DNA of 36,638 nt, from assembly GCA_024226255.1 (NCBI GenBank), contig JAAELU010000292.1, positions 1 to 36,638 of the forward strand, given 5' to 3'. This document shows positions 1 to 8,810 of the stretch, piece after piece. Both the position numbers and the translations under genes were made by a program. The notes under the pieces were generated by a model. That model was not told the origin of the DNA, searched no databases, and saw only the letters and a list, made by a program, of their open reading frames with translations. Source of the DNA: a bacterium (GTDB taxonomy: Bacteria > Actinomycetota > Acidimicrobiia > Spongiisociales > UBA5794). Numbering within the stretch: position 1 is the first letter of the stretch; each line of letters starts with the position of its first letter.

Positions 1-1
1 C

Positions 2-1897
2 GATAACACCGGTACTGCCAGTGGAACCGATCCAGGTGGTAACCCGGTCGATGATCCAGACGATGAGACGGTCCCGGTCGACCAGACTCCGTCCATCGCA
101 CTGGTGAAGTCGTTGCTCTCGAACGCCGACGAGGACGCTTCTGGGGACGTGAGCGTTGACGACACCCTGACGTACGAGTTTGTCGCCACAAATGACGGCA
201 CGGTGACGCTAGATGGCGTGACAGTCACGGATCCGCTTGTGGGCCTGTCGGCACTGACTTGTGTACCGGTGGCCGGCTCAACCCTGGCCCCGACCGAGTC
301 GATGACTTGCACAGCCACCTACTCGGTGACGCAGGCAGACGTGGATAACGGTCAGATCGATAACACGGCGACCGTCAATGCCACCGATCCGGGCGGCAAC
401 CCGGTGGACGACACTGACGACGAGACCGTTCCGGTGGTTCAGAATCCGGTGATCGGCCTGGCTAAGACTGTCACAGTGGTTGTGAACAACGGTGACGGCA
501 CCTACACCGTGACGTTCAGCCTTGTTGCCGAGAACCTCGGTGACGTGACACTGAGCGCCCTGGTACTAACCGACGACATCGTCGGCCAGTTCGTCGGACT
601 CAGCCCGACCGGCTTCACTGCGACCGACGGTTCGCTCGCTGCGAGTGGAACGTGGGATGGCACGGCGGCGAGCAACATCCTGGTGGCAGGCCAGATGCTG
701 GCCCCGGGACAGACCGGTGATGTCACGATTACGTTCACGGTGACGCCAGGTGCGATCACGTCCCGCGACAACAACGCCGATATCGCTGGTACTCCTCCGG
801 GTGGCGGTTCGGTCGTTGACACGTCAACGTCCGGTATCAATCCTGACCCGAACGATGACGACGATCCCGATGAAGAGGACCCGACGCCGGTCAACTTCGC
901 GGAAGCGCCGATTATCGGCCTCGCCAAGCGGGTGACCAGTGGCCCGACCAGCAACGGCGACGGCTCGTTCGACGTCACATACGAACTCATCGCCTCCAAC
1001 CTCGGCGACACCGATCTGCTCGGCCTGCAGATAACAGATGATATGTCGGCGACCTACGCCGCGGCCGATGCCTTTGTCGTTCTGTCGGTAACCAGCGGCG
1101 ACTTTGCCGTCAACGGCGCCTACGACGGCTCGGGCGATGTCAGTCTCTTGGCGGGAACGGACACGCTGGCCATCGGTGCCTCGGGTGCCGTCCAGGTAAC
1201 CGTTGAGGTGACGCCAGGGGCATTCCTCGGACCGTACGAGAACGAAGCGACCGCAACCGCGACCAGCCCCGGCGGTGTCGACGTTACGGACGACTCACAG
1301 GATGGTGTCGATGTCGACCCCGATGGCAACGGTGACCCGGGCGACAACTCGGATCCGACGCCGGTCACGTTCCCGGTCGACGACTTCGACCTGACAATCA
1401 CAAAGACAGGACCGGGCGAGGTCAACGACGGCGACTCTGCCACTTGGTCGATAGTTGTCACCAACCTCGGCCCGGGGACGGCGCCGGCGCCGATCGTTGT
1501 GACCGACGTGCTGCCCGCAGCTCTCGAGTTTGTCTCGGCGTCCGGTGCCGGATGGGTGTGCGGGGCAGTTGGCCAAACTGTCACCTGTACCCGTGGAGCG
1601 GATCTCCCGGTTGCTGGTTCCGCTTCAATCACGCTCGAGACTCTGGCCTTCGGCGAAGAGGGCGACGAGGTCGTCAACCCAGCTTCCGTTGAGTCGCAGG
1701 GCCTGATCATCGAGACGATTGTCGACAACAACGATGACGACGCCACCCTGGTGATTGGCGTGTTGCCGGCTACCGGGCGCAACCTGCTGTCCTTCGCCTG
1801 GGTTGGCATCCTGATGCTGCTCGCCGGTGGCCTGCTCATCCTCGGGGCGCAGCGTCGAGCCGATCGTCTGTGGATCGAACAGGGCATCAGGGCTTAG
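2..1897 (+). CDS. DUF11-repeat cell-surface protein with LPATG anchor, 5' truncated
   Basis: The reading frame is open from the first bases of the window, so the gene begins upstream; the GTG at 104 is only an internal codon. The visible part is a chain of about four DUF11-like beta-sandwich repeats. Each ends in an acidic Asp/Gly/Pro-rich linker (for example DPGGNPVDDTDDETVPV, which occurs twice with small changes). The C-terminus is a cell-wall sorting signal: LPATG (codons 1763-1777), a hydrophobic stretch (FAWVGILMLLAGGLLILGA) and a basic tail (QRRADR). This predicts sortase-mediated attachment to peptidoglycan in a Gram-positive-type envelope. The repeats probably form a stalk or adhesin; the ligand is unknown. 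No sortase gene is visible nearby. Confidence is high for the family and anchor, low for the function. Confidence 0.85.
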   Translation, partial: DNTGTASGTDPGGNPVDDPDDETVPVDQTPSIALVKSLLSNADEDASGDVSVDDTLTYEFVATNDGTVTLDGVTVTDPLVGLSALTCVPVAGSTLAPTESMTCTATYSVTQADVDNGQIDNTATVNATDPGGNPVDDTDDETVPVVQNPVIGLAKTVTVVVNNGDGTYTVTFSLVAENLGDVTLSALVLTDDIVGQFVGLSPTGFTATDGSLAASGTWDGTAASNILVAGQMLAPGQTGDVTITFTVTPGAITSRDNNADIAGTPPGGGSVVDTSTSGINPDPNDDDDPDEEDPTPVNFAEAPIIGLAKRVTSGPTSNGDGSFDVTYELIASNLGDTDLLGLQITDDMSATYAAADAFVVLSVTSGDFAVNGAYDGSGDVSLLAGTDTLAIGASGAVQVTVEVTPGAFLGPYENEATATATSPGGVDVTDDSQDGVDVDPDGNGDPGDNSDPTPVTFPVDDFDLTITKTGPGEVNDGDSATWSIVVTNLGPGTAPAPIVVTDVLPAALEFVSASGAGWVCGAVGQTVTCTRGADLPVAGSASITLETLAFGEEGDEVVNPASVESQGLIIETIVDNNDDDATLVIGVLPATGRNLLSFAWVGILMLLAGGLLILGAQRRADRLWIEQGIRA

Positions 1898-1962
1898 CGC
1901 AGATCTGTTGGGGTAGAGCGTCTCTAGGCGGCCCGTTCCTTGGGAGTGCTGCGCGAGAGGTA

Positions 1963-4539
1963 CTACTTGGGCTCGAAGGCGAGTTTGCCGTCTTCGACCA
2001 CGACCTGCACGTGGTCGCCTTCGACATACGTACCGTCCAAGATCTGCAGCGCCAGTGGATCTGCGATCGACTTCTGGAGCAGTCTCTTGAGGGGCCGGGC
2101 GCCGTAGCTGGGGTCGTAGCCCTCGCTCGCCAGCCAGTCGGCGGCCTCATCGGTGAGCGTGAGTTCGATTCGGCGCGCCTCCATCCGAGTCTGCAGGGAG
2201 CGGAACTGAATCGTCACGATCTGGCGCAGATCCTCCTCCGAGAGGCGGTCGAACACGAGGATGTCGTCGACCCGGTTGATGAACTCGGGCCGGAAGTGGG
2301 CCCGCACGGCGGTCATCACCCGCTCTGTGACCACCTCATTGGGCAAATCCGGGTCGATCAATTCGGATCCCAGGTTGGACGTCATGATCAACACCGTATT
2401 GGTGAAGTCAACGGTTCGTCCTTGACCATCGGTAAGTCGGCCGTCGTCCAGTAGCTGGAGCAGCGAATTGAACACATCCGGGTGCGCCTTCTCGACCTCG
2501 TCGAGCAGGACAACGCTATACGGACGTCGCCGCACAGCTTCTGTGAGCTGTCCGCCCTCGTCGTAGCCGACGTAGCCGGGCGGCGCTCCGATCAACCGGC
2601 TGACAGAGTGCTTCTCCATGTACTCAGACATATCGATCCGCACCATGGCCCGCTCGTCATCGAAGAGGAAGTCCGCAAGGGCCCGCGCCAGTTCGGTCTT
2701 GCCCACGCCGGTCGGGCCAAGGAAGATGAAAGACCCGATGGGACGGTTTGGATCGGACAGACCTGCCCGGGAGCGCCTGATGGCATTGGCCACCACGTCA
2801 ACCGCGTCGTCCTGTCCGATCACACGCTCGTGCAGCACGGTCTCGAGGCGAATGAGCTTCTGAATCTCGCCCTCCATCAGCCGGCTCACGGGCACGCCGG
2901 TCCACCTACTGATGACGTCGGCGACATCCTCTTCAGAGACCTCCTCCTTGAGCATCTTGAGGTTGGCCTGCAGCTTTTCGAGGCCCTCCTGTTCGGAGGC
3001 GAGCGCTGATTCCAAATCGGGCAATGTGCCGTAGCGCAGTTCGGCAGCTCGCTGCAGGTCACCGGAGCGCTCGGCCTGGTCGGCGGCGCCGCGCGATTCC
3101 TCGATCTGCAGCTTGGTGGTCTGGATCGCTTCGATCGCGTCCTTCTCCAGCTGCCAATGCGCGGTCAGTCCCGTCAGATCCTCACCAAGATTGGCCAGTT
3201 CCTCCTCAATCGAAACGAGCCGCTGGGCGGAGACATCATCGGTTTCCTTGCCCAACGCGTTCCTCTCTATCTCGAGCTGGCGCTGCCGTCGGGTCAGCTC
3301 GTCGATCTCCTCCGGCATCGAATCAATCTCGATACGTAGCCGGGATGCCGATTCGTCGATGACATCAATCGCCTTGTCGGGCAGATGTCGCGAGGTTATG
3401 TAGCGATCGGACAGGACAGCGGCGGCCACAAGAGCCGTGTCGGTAATCCGAACTCCGTGGTGAACCTCATAACGTTCCTTGAGGCCACGCAGGATCCCGA
3501 CCGTATCGTCAACGCTGGGCGCTTCAACCAGAACGGGCTGGAAACGACGCTCTAGCGCGGCGTCCTTCTCGATGTACTTGCGGAACTCGTCGAGCGTGGT
3601 GGCGCCAATCATGCGGAGTTCGCCGCGCGCCAACATCGGCTTGAGCATGTTGGAGGCGTCCATCGATCCCTCAGCGGCTCCGGCGCCGACGATGGTGTGC
3701 ATCTCGTCGATAAAGGTGATGATGCCGCCGGCGGCAGCCTTGATCTCATCGAGGGTGGCCTTGAGCCGCTCCTCGAACTCGCCGCGATACCTGGCTCCGG
3801 CCACCATTGCTCCCAGATCGAGAGCGATCAGTCGTTTGTTCTTGAGGCCCTCAGGGACATCGCCGTCGACAATGCGCTGTGCCAGACCCTCGGCAATCGC
3901 AGTCTTGCCGACGCCCGGTTCACCGATGAGGACTGGGTTGTTCTTGGTTCGGCGCGATAGAACCTGAATCACGCGCCGGATCTCCTCGTCGCGGCCGATG
4001 ACGGGATCGAGCTTGCCTTGCGCGGCGAGCTGCACCAGATCGCGGCCGAACTGTTCGAGCGGCGCCATGGTGTCCTCGGGGTTCTGCGAGGTGACACGTT
4101 GCGATCCACGCACTTCAGCTAGGGCTCCGAGGATCGTGTCGGGGTCGATCCCCAATGACCGCAATCCCGAACCAATGGCTCCCGAGTCGCCGGCCAGAGC
4201 CATCAGTATGTGCTCAATGGAGATGTAGCTGTCTTTGAGCTTAGCCTTCTCGCTATCGGCGGCATTGAGAATGGCGATCGTGGCGGAGGAAAACGAGACT
4301 TCGCCGCTGTCGCCGTACACCTTGGGGGTGGAGTCGAGCTCCCTGAGCGCCAATGTGTTCACGTCGCTCGGATTGACGCCAAGCTTGGCGAACAATGGCA
4401 GGACAATCGTATCTGGCTGGCCGGCAATCGCCTTCAGAAGGTGGCCGGGGTGAACCTCTTGGTGTTGGAGGCTGCCGGCCGCTTGGCGCGCATCGAAGAT
4501 CGCTTGCTGCGACTTTTGTGTGAAGTTGTTTATATCCAT
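1963..4539 (-). CDS. clpB: ATP-dependent disaggregase ClpB
   Basis: ClpB is a Hsp100 AAA+ unfoldase that extracts proteins from aggregates together with DnaK/DnaJ/GrpE, which are encoded about 5 kb away. Domain order is complete: Clp N-domain (about 1-145), NBD1 with Walker A GEPGVGKT and Walker B-type FIDEMHT, a coiled-coil middle domain (about 405-525) and NBD2 with GPTGVGKT and [12 protein letters not shown]. Length (858 aa) is normal for the family. I chose the ATG at 4539 ([12 protein letters not shown]) over the GTG two codons upstream because a GGGG-rich Shine-Dalgarno fits it better and the sequence matches the usual ClpB start. The 3' end faces the DUF11 gene. An imperfect inverted repeat lies upstream. 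Identification is secure. Confidence 0.97.
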   Translation of the reverse strand: MDINNFTQKSQQAIFDARQAAGSLQHQEVHPGHLLKAIAGQPDTIVLPLFAKLGVNPSDVNTLALRELDSTPKVYGDSGEVSFSSATIAILNAADSEKAKLKDSYISIEHILMALAGDSGAIGSGLRSLGIDPDTILGALAEVRGSQRVTSQNPEDTMAPLEQFGRDLVQLAAQGKLDPVIGRDEEIRRVIQVLSRRTKNNPVLIGEPGVGKTAIAEGLAQRIVDGDVPEGLKNKRLIALDLGAMVAGARYRGEFEERLKATLDEIKAAAGGIITFIDEMHTIVGAGAAEGSMDASNMLKPMLARGELRMIGATTLDEFRKYIEKDAALERRFQPVLVEAPSVDDTVGILRGLKERYEVHHGVRITDTALVAAAVLSDRYITSRHLPDKAIDVIDESASRLRIEIDSMPEEIDELTRRQRQLEIERNALGKETDDVSAQRLVSIEEELANLGEDLTGLTAHWQLEKDAIEAIQTTKLQIEESRGAADQAERSGDLQRAAELRYGTLPDLESALASEQEGLEKLQANLKMLKEEVSEEDVADVISRWTGVPVSRLMEGEIQKLIRLETVLHERVIGQDDAVDVVANAIRRSRAGLSDPNRPIGSFIFLGPTGVGKTELARALADFLFDDERAMVRIDMSEYMEKHSVSRLIGAPPGYVGYDEGGQLTEAVRRRPYSVVLLDEVEKAHPDVFNSLLQLLDDGRLTDGQGRTVDFTNTVLIMTSNLGSELIDPDLPNEVVTERVMTAVRAHFRPEFINRVDDILVFDRLSEEDLRQIVTIQFRSLQTRMEARRIELTLTDEAADWLASEGYDPSYGARPLKRLLQKSIADPLALQILDGTYVEGDHVQVVVEDGKLAFEPK

Positions 4540-4603
4540 GTTCACCCCGATTCAGAACGGTGCACTATCTACAACGTCCGGTGAGCGGCAATCTTCCAAG
4601 AAA

Positions 4604-4624
4604 TCTGAGTCATAGACTATCAGA
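4604..4624. promoter_or_regulatory. Inverted repeat upstream of clpB (possible HspR-type site)
   Basis: TCTGA-N11-TCAGA lies 65-85 nt upstream of clpB. Read on the clpB strand it contains CTGATAGT-N5-ACTCAG, which resembles a degenerate HAIR element (CTTGAGT-N7-ACTCAAG), the HspR operator of actinobacterial clpB/dnaK. One arm has two extra bases, so the match is weak. Confidence 0.3.
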
Positions 4625-4717
4625 TATCGAGCAGTCCTTCCGTTCGTGCGTAGATTCCGGCCAATATCGGCCCGAATCTACGCTGGAACGGAGAGAGCGC
4701 CGCTAGCTTGGTGTGCA

Positions 4718-5167
4718 ATGGATATCGGCAGCAAGTGGGTGTGGGCACAGTTCATTGTGCTATTGCTGATTGCAGTCTCAGTCCTTGTGTTTGGCGGCGA
4801 CCCACAGGTTGGTGCCACGATCATCGCTCTGGCGCTATTCGTCGCCGGACAGGGGATCGCCATCGCCGCCGCCCTCAAGATGCGTGTGTACCTGACAGCC
4901 CATCCAGCTCCGGCGCGTGGCGCAGCTCTGCTGCGAGATGGGATCTACGGCAAGGTTCGCCACCCAATGTATGGCGGAGTCATTCTCATGGCATCCGCCG
5001 TCTCTGTTTTTGATCTCAACGTCGTGGCTGGGTTGCTCACGGTCGGTCTGGTGGTTCTCTTCTTCGGCAAGTCCCGATATGAGGAGTCGTTGCTGACAGA
5101 AGCCTTCTTGGGCTATGCCGAGTACCAAAAACAAGTCACGCGGCGCTTCATCCCCTGGGTCCTCTGA
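4718..5167 (+). CDS. Isoprenylcysteine carboxyl methyltransferase (ICMT/PEMT)-family membrane protein
   Basis: A 149-residue integral membrane protein with about four hydrophobic segments. The second half carries the ICMT/PEMT signature: DGIYGKVRHPMYGG, then an E...Y..Y pattern ending RFIPWVL. The family transfers methyl groups from S-adenosylmethionine to small or lipid substrates at the membrane; in bacteria the substrate is usually unknown. The ORF track begins at 4646, but the ATG at 4718 (MDIGSKWVWAQF) starts directly before the first membrane segment and is preferred; no clear Shine-Dalgarno decides it. It is divergent from clpB. Its stop codon lies in a short tandem repeat. Confidence 0.75.
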   Translation: MDIGSKWVWAQFIVLLLIAVSVLVFGGDPQVGATIIALALFVAGQGIAIAAALKMRVYLTAHPAPARGAALLRDGIYGKVRHPMYGGVILMASAVSVFDLNVVAGLLTVGLVVLFFGKSRYEESLLTEAFLGYAEYQKQVTRRFIPWVL

Positions 5168-5200
5168 ACCTGGGTCCTCCGAAACCAAGGTCCTCTGAAA
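5154..5200 (+). repeat. Three imperfect 15-16 bp tandem repeats across a stop codon
   Basis: Units are CCTGGGTCCTCTGAA (5154-5168), CCTGGGTCCTCCGAAA (5169-5184) and CCAAGGTCCTCTGAAA (5185-5200). The first contains the last codons and TGA of the ICMT-family gene, so the array grew across the gene end. Confidence 0.85.
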
Positions 5201-5269
5201 GTTTGCAACTTGGCGGCATTCTTGGTGTCATAGCTGTGCAACATTTGTGGGCACTAGAAGGAGAGAGCT

Positions 5270-5659
5270 TTGAAGAAGCTGATTAAGGAATTTAAGGACT
5301 TCGCGTTCGGCGGCACCCTGGTCGAGGTCGCGGTCGCTTTGGTTATGGCATTAGCCCTAGTTGCGCTGATTGGCGGTCTCGTAGACCACGTTCTGATGCC
5401 AATCGTGGGAATCATCTTTGGGAAGCCGAGCTTCGATTCCGCGTTGGTGCTGACCATCAACGACTCGAACATCCGATTCGGTTCCTTCCTCACAGAGCTG
5501 GTGACGTTCGCCGGAATCGCACTCGCCGTCTACTTCTTCGTCGTGAAGCCTTACAAGGCCTATCAAGCCCGAGTTGCGGCCGGCGAGGAAGAGCCTGCAG
5601 CCGGTCCGACCGAGCTCGATCTGCTCACCGAGATCAGGGACTCCCTCGCCAAGGGCTAG
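5270..5659 (+). CDS. mscL: Large-conductance mechanosensitive channel MscL
   Basis: MscL forms a homopentameric pore in the cytoplasmic membrane that opens under hypo-osmotic stretch. The 129-residue protein has the usual N-terminal amphipathic helix (MKKLIKEFKDFAFGG), TM1 (about 17-40), a periplasmic loop, TM2 (about 72-92) and a C-terminal helix (ELDLLTEIRDSLAKG). The start is TTG, decided by a strong AAGGAGAGAG Shine-Dalgarno just upstream. The gene has its own terminator. Confidence 0.95.
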   Translation: MKKLIKEFKDFAFGGTLVEVAVALVMALALVALIGGLVDHVLMPIVGIIFGKPSFDSALVLTINDSNIRFGSFLTELVTFAGIALAVYFFVVKPYKAYQARVAAGEEEPAAGPTELDLLTEIRDSLAKG

Positions 5660-5685
5660 TTCAGAAGCCGAGAACGATTAATCGG

Positions 5686-5721
5686 AAGCCCCGGGCACAC
5701 TGCCCGGGGCTTGCTTCTTTT
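5686..5721 (+). terminator. Rho-independent terminator after mscL
   Basis: A perfect 12-bp stem (AAGCCCCGGGCA / TGCCCGGGGCTT) with a CAC loop is followed by GCTTCTTTT. It begins 26 nt after the mscL stop. Confidence 0.93.
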
Positions 5722-5801
5722 GCCAAATAGGGGAATCTGCGGCGCAAGTCGGCGGTTGCACACGACAGCCAGGATCCCAGTTCGCAGTTCGAGGAGACAC
5801 G

Positions 5802-6086
5802 ATGGCCAAGGCGGTTTGGAACGGAGCGGTGCTCGCCGAGAGCGACAACACCGTGATGGTGGAAGGCAATCACTACTTCCCTCGGGACACAGTCAACGAG
5901 GAATACTTCACCGAGGCCAGAGCAACGAGCCGCTGCCCGTGGAAGGGTAAGGCCAACTACTTCGACGTGACTGTCGATGGCGATGTGAATACGGGTGCGG
6001 CCTGGATATACCACGAGCCGAAGGCGGCGGCCACAGACATCAAGGACCACGTGGCTTTCTGGCGTGGCGTTCGCGTAGAGGCCTAG
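5802..6086 (+). CDS. DUF427 domain protein
   Basis: A 94-residue soluble protein matching the DUF427 family across its length: an N-terminal KAVWNGAVLAESDNT strand pair, SRCPWKGKANYFDV in the centre and a C-terminal VAFWRGVRVEA. Several conserved aromatic residues suggest a small beta-barrel. No biochemical function is established. The ATG follows a GAGGAGA Shine-Dalgarno. The stop overlaps the end of the convergent gene at 6083 by four bases. Confidence 0.88.
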   Translation: MAKAVWNGAVLAESDNTVMVEGNHYFPRDTVNEEYFTEARATSRCPWKGKANYFDVTVDGDVNTGAAWIYHEPKAAATDIKDHVAFWRGVRVEA

Positions 6087-6718
6087 AGGACGATTGACTC
6101 GCCGTTGGCGAGTTGGACGACGAAGGCAATCACGATTGTCGACCGACTGGGCCAGTCGCCTAGCGTCGTCATGGCTCGCATGTTGGCCTCCGGACGGAAC
6201 AGTTTCCATTCGTCCCCGGGAGCTCCGCGCACCAATAAGTTGAGATTGGGGCGGGCCGAGAGCGCTCGGTTTTCGTAGTCGAACCCTTCCATCTCGACGA
6301 CTGCGATATCCAGTTCGTCGCACCGAGTGATGAGCGCCTCAGAGACCTTCTTGGAGAAGAACCCTTCACCGTCCTCGTTGCGGTAGGTTGCCTGCTCGTC
6401 GAACTCTTCGGCGAGGTTCTCGACGACATCACTGTCGGGCTCGCCGTCCGCGGCGGCCTGGACGCGGGTCCGGAGGTCGTCCAGCTCGTCTTCGCTGAAC
6501 ATGTCCGGCGATACGATTTGGTCGGCCATCTCGAGGATGCGCTGGAAATCCCGCAGATCGAGATCGAACGGATCGCCCTCAGCATCCGCAAAGACCTGCA
6601 CTATGGGAGTGTCGTCGTCCCAGAAGACGTAGCCGACAAACTCGTTCTCGCGCCACAGTTCGACGATCGGTTCGTCGAAGTCTTCGTGGTCTTTCTCGGT
6701 GAGTCGTAGGGGAATCAT
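6083..6718 (-). CDS. Hypothetical acidic protein, family not recognised
   Basis: A 211-residue soluble, strongly acidic protein (MIPLRLTEKDHEDFDEPIVELW). It has no signal peptide, membrane segment or known catalytic motif. The N-terminal 50 residues look like a small beta-rich fold (FVGYVFWDDDTPIVQVF); the middle is helical and charged. It runs convergent to the DUF427 gene and overlaps its stop. A repeat-rich intergenic region lies upstream. Length, composition and tight packing support a real gene; I assign no function. Confidence 0.7.
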   Translation of the reverse strand: MIPLRLTEKDHEDFDEPIVELWRENEFVGYVFWDDDTPIVQVFADAEGDPFDLDLRDFQRILEMADQIVSPDMFSEDELDDLRTRVQAAADGEPDSDVVENLAEEFDEQATYRNEDGEGFFSKKVSEALITRCDELDIAVVEMEGFDYENRALSARPNLNLLVRGAPGDEWKLFRPEANMRAMTTLGDWPSRSTIVIAFVVQLANGESIVL

Positions 6719-6735
6719 GAGGAAGAGAGTACAAA

Positions 6736-6804
6736 GTACAACGTAAAACGTACAACGTAGGGCCGACCTCGCTCGAGGCTCAATATGCTGTACTTGCTAC
6801 GTTG
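6736..6804. repeat. Intergenic GTACAACGTA direct and inverted repeats
   Basis: GTACAACGTA occurs at 6736-6745 and 6750-6759. The CAACGTAG ending at 6760 is repeated inverted as CTACGTTG at 6797-6804. It fills the gap between the starts of one hypothetical gene and the end of the next; no gene is seen. Confidence 0.7.
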
Positions 6805-6828
6805 GACTTGCCGCCGGAACGAAGCGAC

Positions 6829-7233
6829 TCACAGCAGCACCAGCAATCCGGCGCCGGCCAAGTAGATCAGCCCGGCGAGGAGCGGGTAGTTGGATATCGC
6901 CGTCTCCACTCGAGTGGATTCCCATGGCTGGCCGTATCGCAAGAGGTGATAGATGCTGTTGACGATGGGGCCTACGGTCAGCATTGCGAGTCCGGCGATG
7001 CCCAGGCCGGTCGAGTAGGCGGTTCGTAGGCTGACCGGTTCACACCGGCTGGGGAACACCGAGTAGCGCTCACACAAATCGATGTAGTTCCTGTCGACGT
7101 AGCTAGCGATCCACAGGGTTAGTAGGGCCCCGCTGATTACGAGAAGCGGAAATCGTACGGCTCGCGTAGAAGACACCCAGCGAATCGCTCGAATAAGGGG
7201 TCGACGCCGGGCGTCGGTCCCAGTTGCCTCCAT
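6829..7233 (-). CDS. Small hypothetical membrane protein
   Basis: A 134-residue protein with a basic N-terminus (DARRRPLIRAIR) and three likely membrane helices: about residues 28-45 (PLLVISGALLTLWIA), 75-95 (GLGIAGLAMLTVGPIV) and 117-134 (LLAGLIYLAGAGLLVLL). The loop between the first two contains two cysteines (DLCERYSVFPSRCEP) that could form an external disulfide. I do not recognise the family. It follows hspR on the same strand after a 266-nt gap holding two hairpins. Confidence 0.6.
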   Translation of the reverse strand: MEATGTDARRRPLIRAIRWVSSTRAVRFPLLVISGALLTLWIASYVDRNYIDLCERYSVFPSRCEPVSLRTAYSTGLGIAGLAMLTVGPIVNSIYHLLRYGQPWESTRVETAISNYPLLAGLIYLAGAGLLVLL

Positions 7234-7277
7234 GACGTCAGCTTAGGCCTAGGACAGATGTGAGATATGAGATGTGG

Positions 7278-7322
7278 GGAACGCCTGCGGCGTTCCTTGC
7301 GAGTTTGGCTAGCGCCAAACTC
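7278..7322. repeat. Two adjacent perfect hairpins between hspR and the membrane protein
   Basis: Hairpin 1 is GGAACGCC-TGC-GGCGTTCC (7278-7296); hairpin 2 is GAGTTTGGC-TAGC-GCCAAACTC (7301-7322). No T-tract follows on either strand, so they are not classic terminators. They may be a palindromic intergenic repeat or RNA-processing structures. The rest of 7234-7499 holds no convincing gene. Confidence 0.85.
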
Positions 7323-7499
7323 CGGTCATGTGAGAAGGACAGAAAGATGAGTGAGGAAGAGGCGTGAGGAATTGGCGTCTCGACATCTACGTCTCGGCCA
7401 GGACCTCCGGCTCCCAGCCTGACATCTGACATTTGGACCTCACCTCCATGCACTGGCCCGCGACGTTGTTGAAGGACGTGACGCCCACTCGGAGATGCC

Positions 7500-7892
7500 T
7501 CAGGGCCGGAAAGGGAATCCCCGGATGATGTCGGGAAGATTGCGCCGGCTACCGGGCTGCATTCCGCTCGAAGACGGCGGGGCTCCGGCATATCGGGCCT
7601 CGGCTTCCCCGAGGAGGCGACGCAGTCTCTCGACCTGGCCCCGAAGCCGCAGATTCTCGTGCTGTAGCGCCAGGATCCGTCGGACCCCTTCGAGGTTGAC
7701 GCCGGCGGCAGTCAGTTCCTGAATCAGACCGAGCCGTGCCAGATCCTCATCGGAATAGCGGCGGGTGCCGCCCGGCGTGCGGAATGGCTCAATCAGCCCT
7801 TTGCGCTCGTAGATACGCAAGGTCTGGGGGTGAACTCCCGCCAGCTCGGCGGCGACGGAGATGATGTAGACGGCCTCTGTCCTTCTAGCCAT
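7500..7892 (-). CDS. hspR: MerR-family heat-shock repressor HspR
   Basis: HspR represses the dnaK operon and often clpB in Actinobacteria by binding HAIR inverted repeats, with DnaK as co-repressor. The 130-residue protein has a MerR winged helix at the N-terminus (VAAELAGVHPQTLRIYERKGLIEPFRTPGGTRRYS, quoted in parts: HPQTLRIYERKGL, GGTRRYS), then a coiled-coil dimerisation helix (ILALQHENLRLRGQVERLRRLL) and a variable tail. It starts one base after the dnaJ stop and is the last gene of the chaperone operon, the typical actinobacterial position. Confidence 0.95.
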   Translation of the reverse strand: MARRTEAVYIISVAAELAGVHPQTLRIYERKGLIEPFRTPGGTRRYSDEDLARLGLIQELTAAGVNLEGVRRILALQHENLRLRGQVERLRRLLGEAEARYAGAPPSSSGMQPGSRRNLPDIIRGFPFRP

Positions 7893-7893
7893 T

Positions 7894-8805
7894 TCAGACT
7901 CCTAGGTGTGCGCGTGGGTCGCCATCGGGACCGTTGTCACGGAACTTCTCGAGCAGTGCTCTCTGCTCGTCGGTCAGTTCCTTGGGCACCACGATTTCCA
8001 CAACGACCAGCAGGTCTCCAGCCGTCTCGGTGACGCCGACGACTCCCCGCCCGGCGACTCGGAAAGTCTTGCCGTGGGCGGTTCCTGGCGGGATACGCAG
8101 CTTCACGGTCCCCTCCAGAGTAGGCACTGTGATGTCGGCACCCAGGGTCGCCTCGGCGAAGGTGATCGGAGCGGTCAGACGCAGGTCACGCTTGCCGGAT
8201 CTCTCGAATATGGGGTGGGTGCCGACGTTGACGACTACGTAAAGGTCGCCGGCGGTGCCTCCCATAGTCCCGGAGGCGCCCTTCCCTTTGACGCGGATGC
8301 GGGTGCCGTCGGCTACGCCCTTCGGGATCCGCACCTTGACGGTCTGACCATCGATGTTCATCTCGCGAGTGACTCCCGAGATCGCCTGGTGGAAAGTCAA
8401 TCCGAGCTCTGTGGTGAGATCCCGTCCCGGGGTGCGCCGGCTTGTCGCCTGTCGTCCGAAGATGTCAGTCAGCCCACCGAACAGATCAAACGGGGAACCT
8501 CCGGCCGCTCCACCGAACAGGTCCTCTACCCGGACCTGCTGCTGGCCGGCCCCTCCGGCACCGCCCGAGAAATACCCCATCGCACGAACCTTGTCGTACT
8601 CGGCGCGCCGGGTGGAGTCTCCAAGCACCTCGTACGCCTCGTTGATGTCTTTGAAGCGCGCTTCAGCCGTGGCGTCGTCCTTGTTGGCATCCGGGTGGTT
8701 CTGCTGAGCTAGCTGCCGAAATGCCTTCTTGATGGCCTTGTCGGACGCGTCCTTATCGACCCCGAGGGTCTTGTAATAATCGCGTTCGAGCCATTCCTTG
8801 CGCAT
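7894..8805 (-). CDS. dnaJ: DnaJ-type co-chaperone lacking the zinc-finger domain
   Basis: J-protein that stimulates DnaK ATPase and delivers substrates. The J domain (about 8-75) has the HPD motif (QQNHPDANKDD). A Gly/Phe-rich linker follows (GGSPFDLFGGLTDIFG), then two C-terminal beta-sandwich domains (from about 130). The whole 303-residue protein contains no cysteine, so the four CxxCxGxG zinc repeats of class A DnaJ are absent; it is class B (CbpA/DnaJ2-like) although it sits in the dnaK operon. It starts at an ATG 5 nt downstream of the grpE stop. Confidence 0.93.
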   Translation of the reverse strand: MRKEWLERDYYKTLGVDKDASDKAIKKAFRQLAQQNHPDANKDDATAEARFKDINEAYEVLGDSTRRAEYDKVRAMGYFSGGAGGAGQQQVRVEDLFGGAAGGSPFDLFGGLTDIFGRQATSRRTPGRDLTTELGLTFHQAISGVTREMNIDGQTVKVRIPKGVADGTRIRVKGKGASGTMGGTAGDLYVVVNVGTHPIFERSGKRDLRLTAPITFAEATLGADITVPTLEGTVKLRIPPGTAHGKTFRVAGRGVVGVTETAGDLLVVVEIVVPKELTDEQRALLEKFRDNGPDGDPRAHLGV

Positions 8806-8810
8806 GGCGG

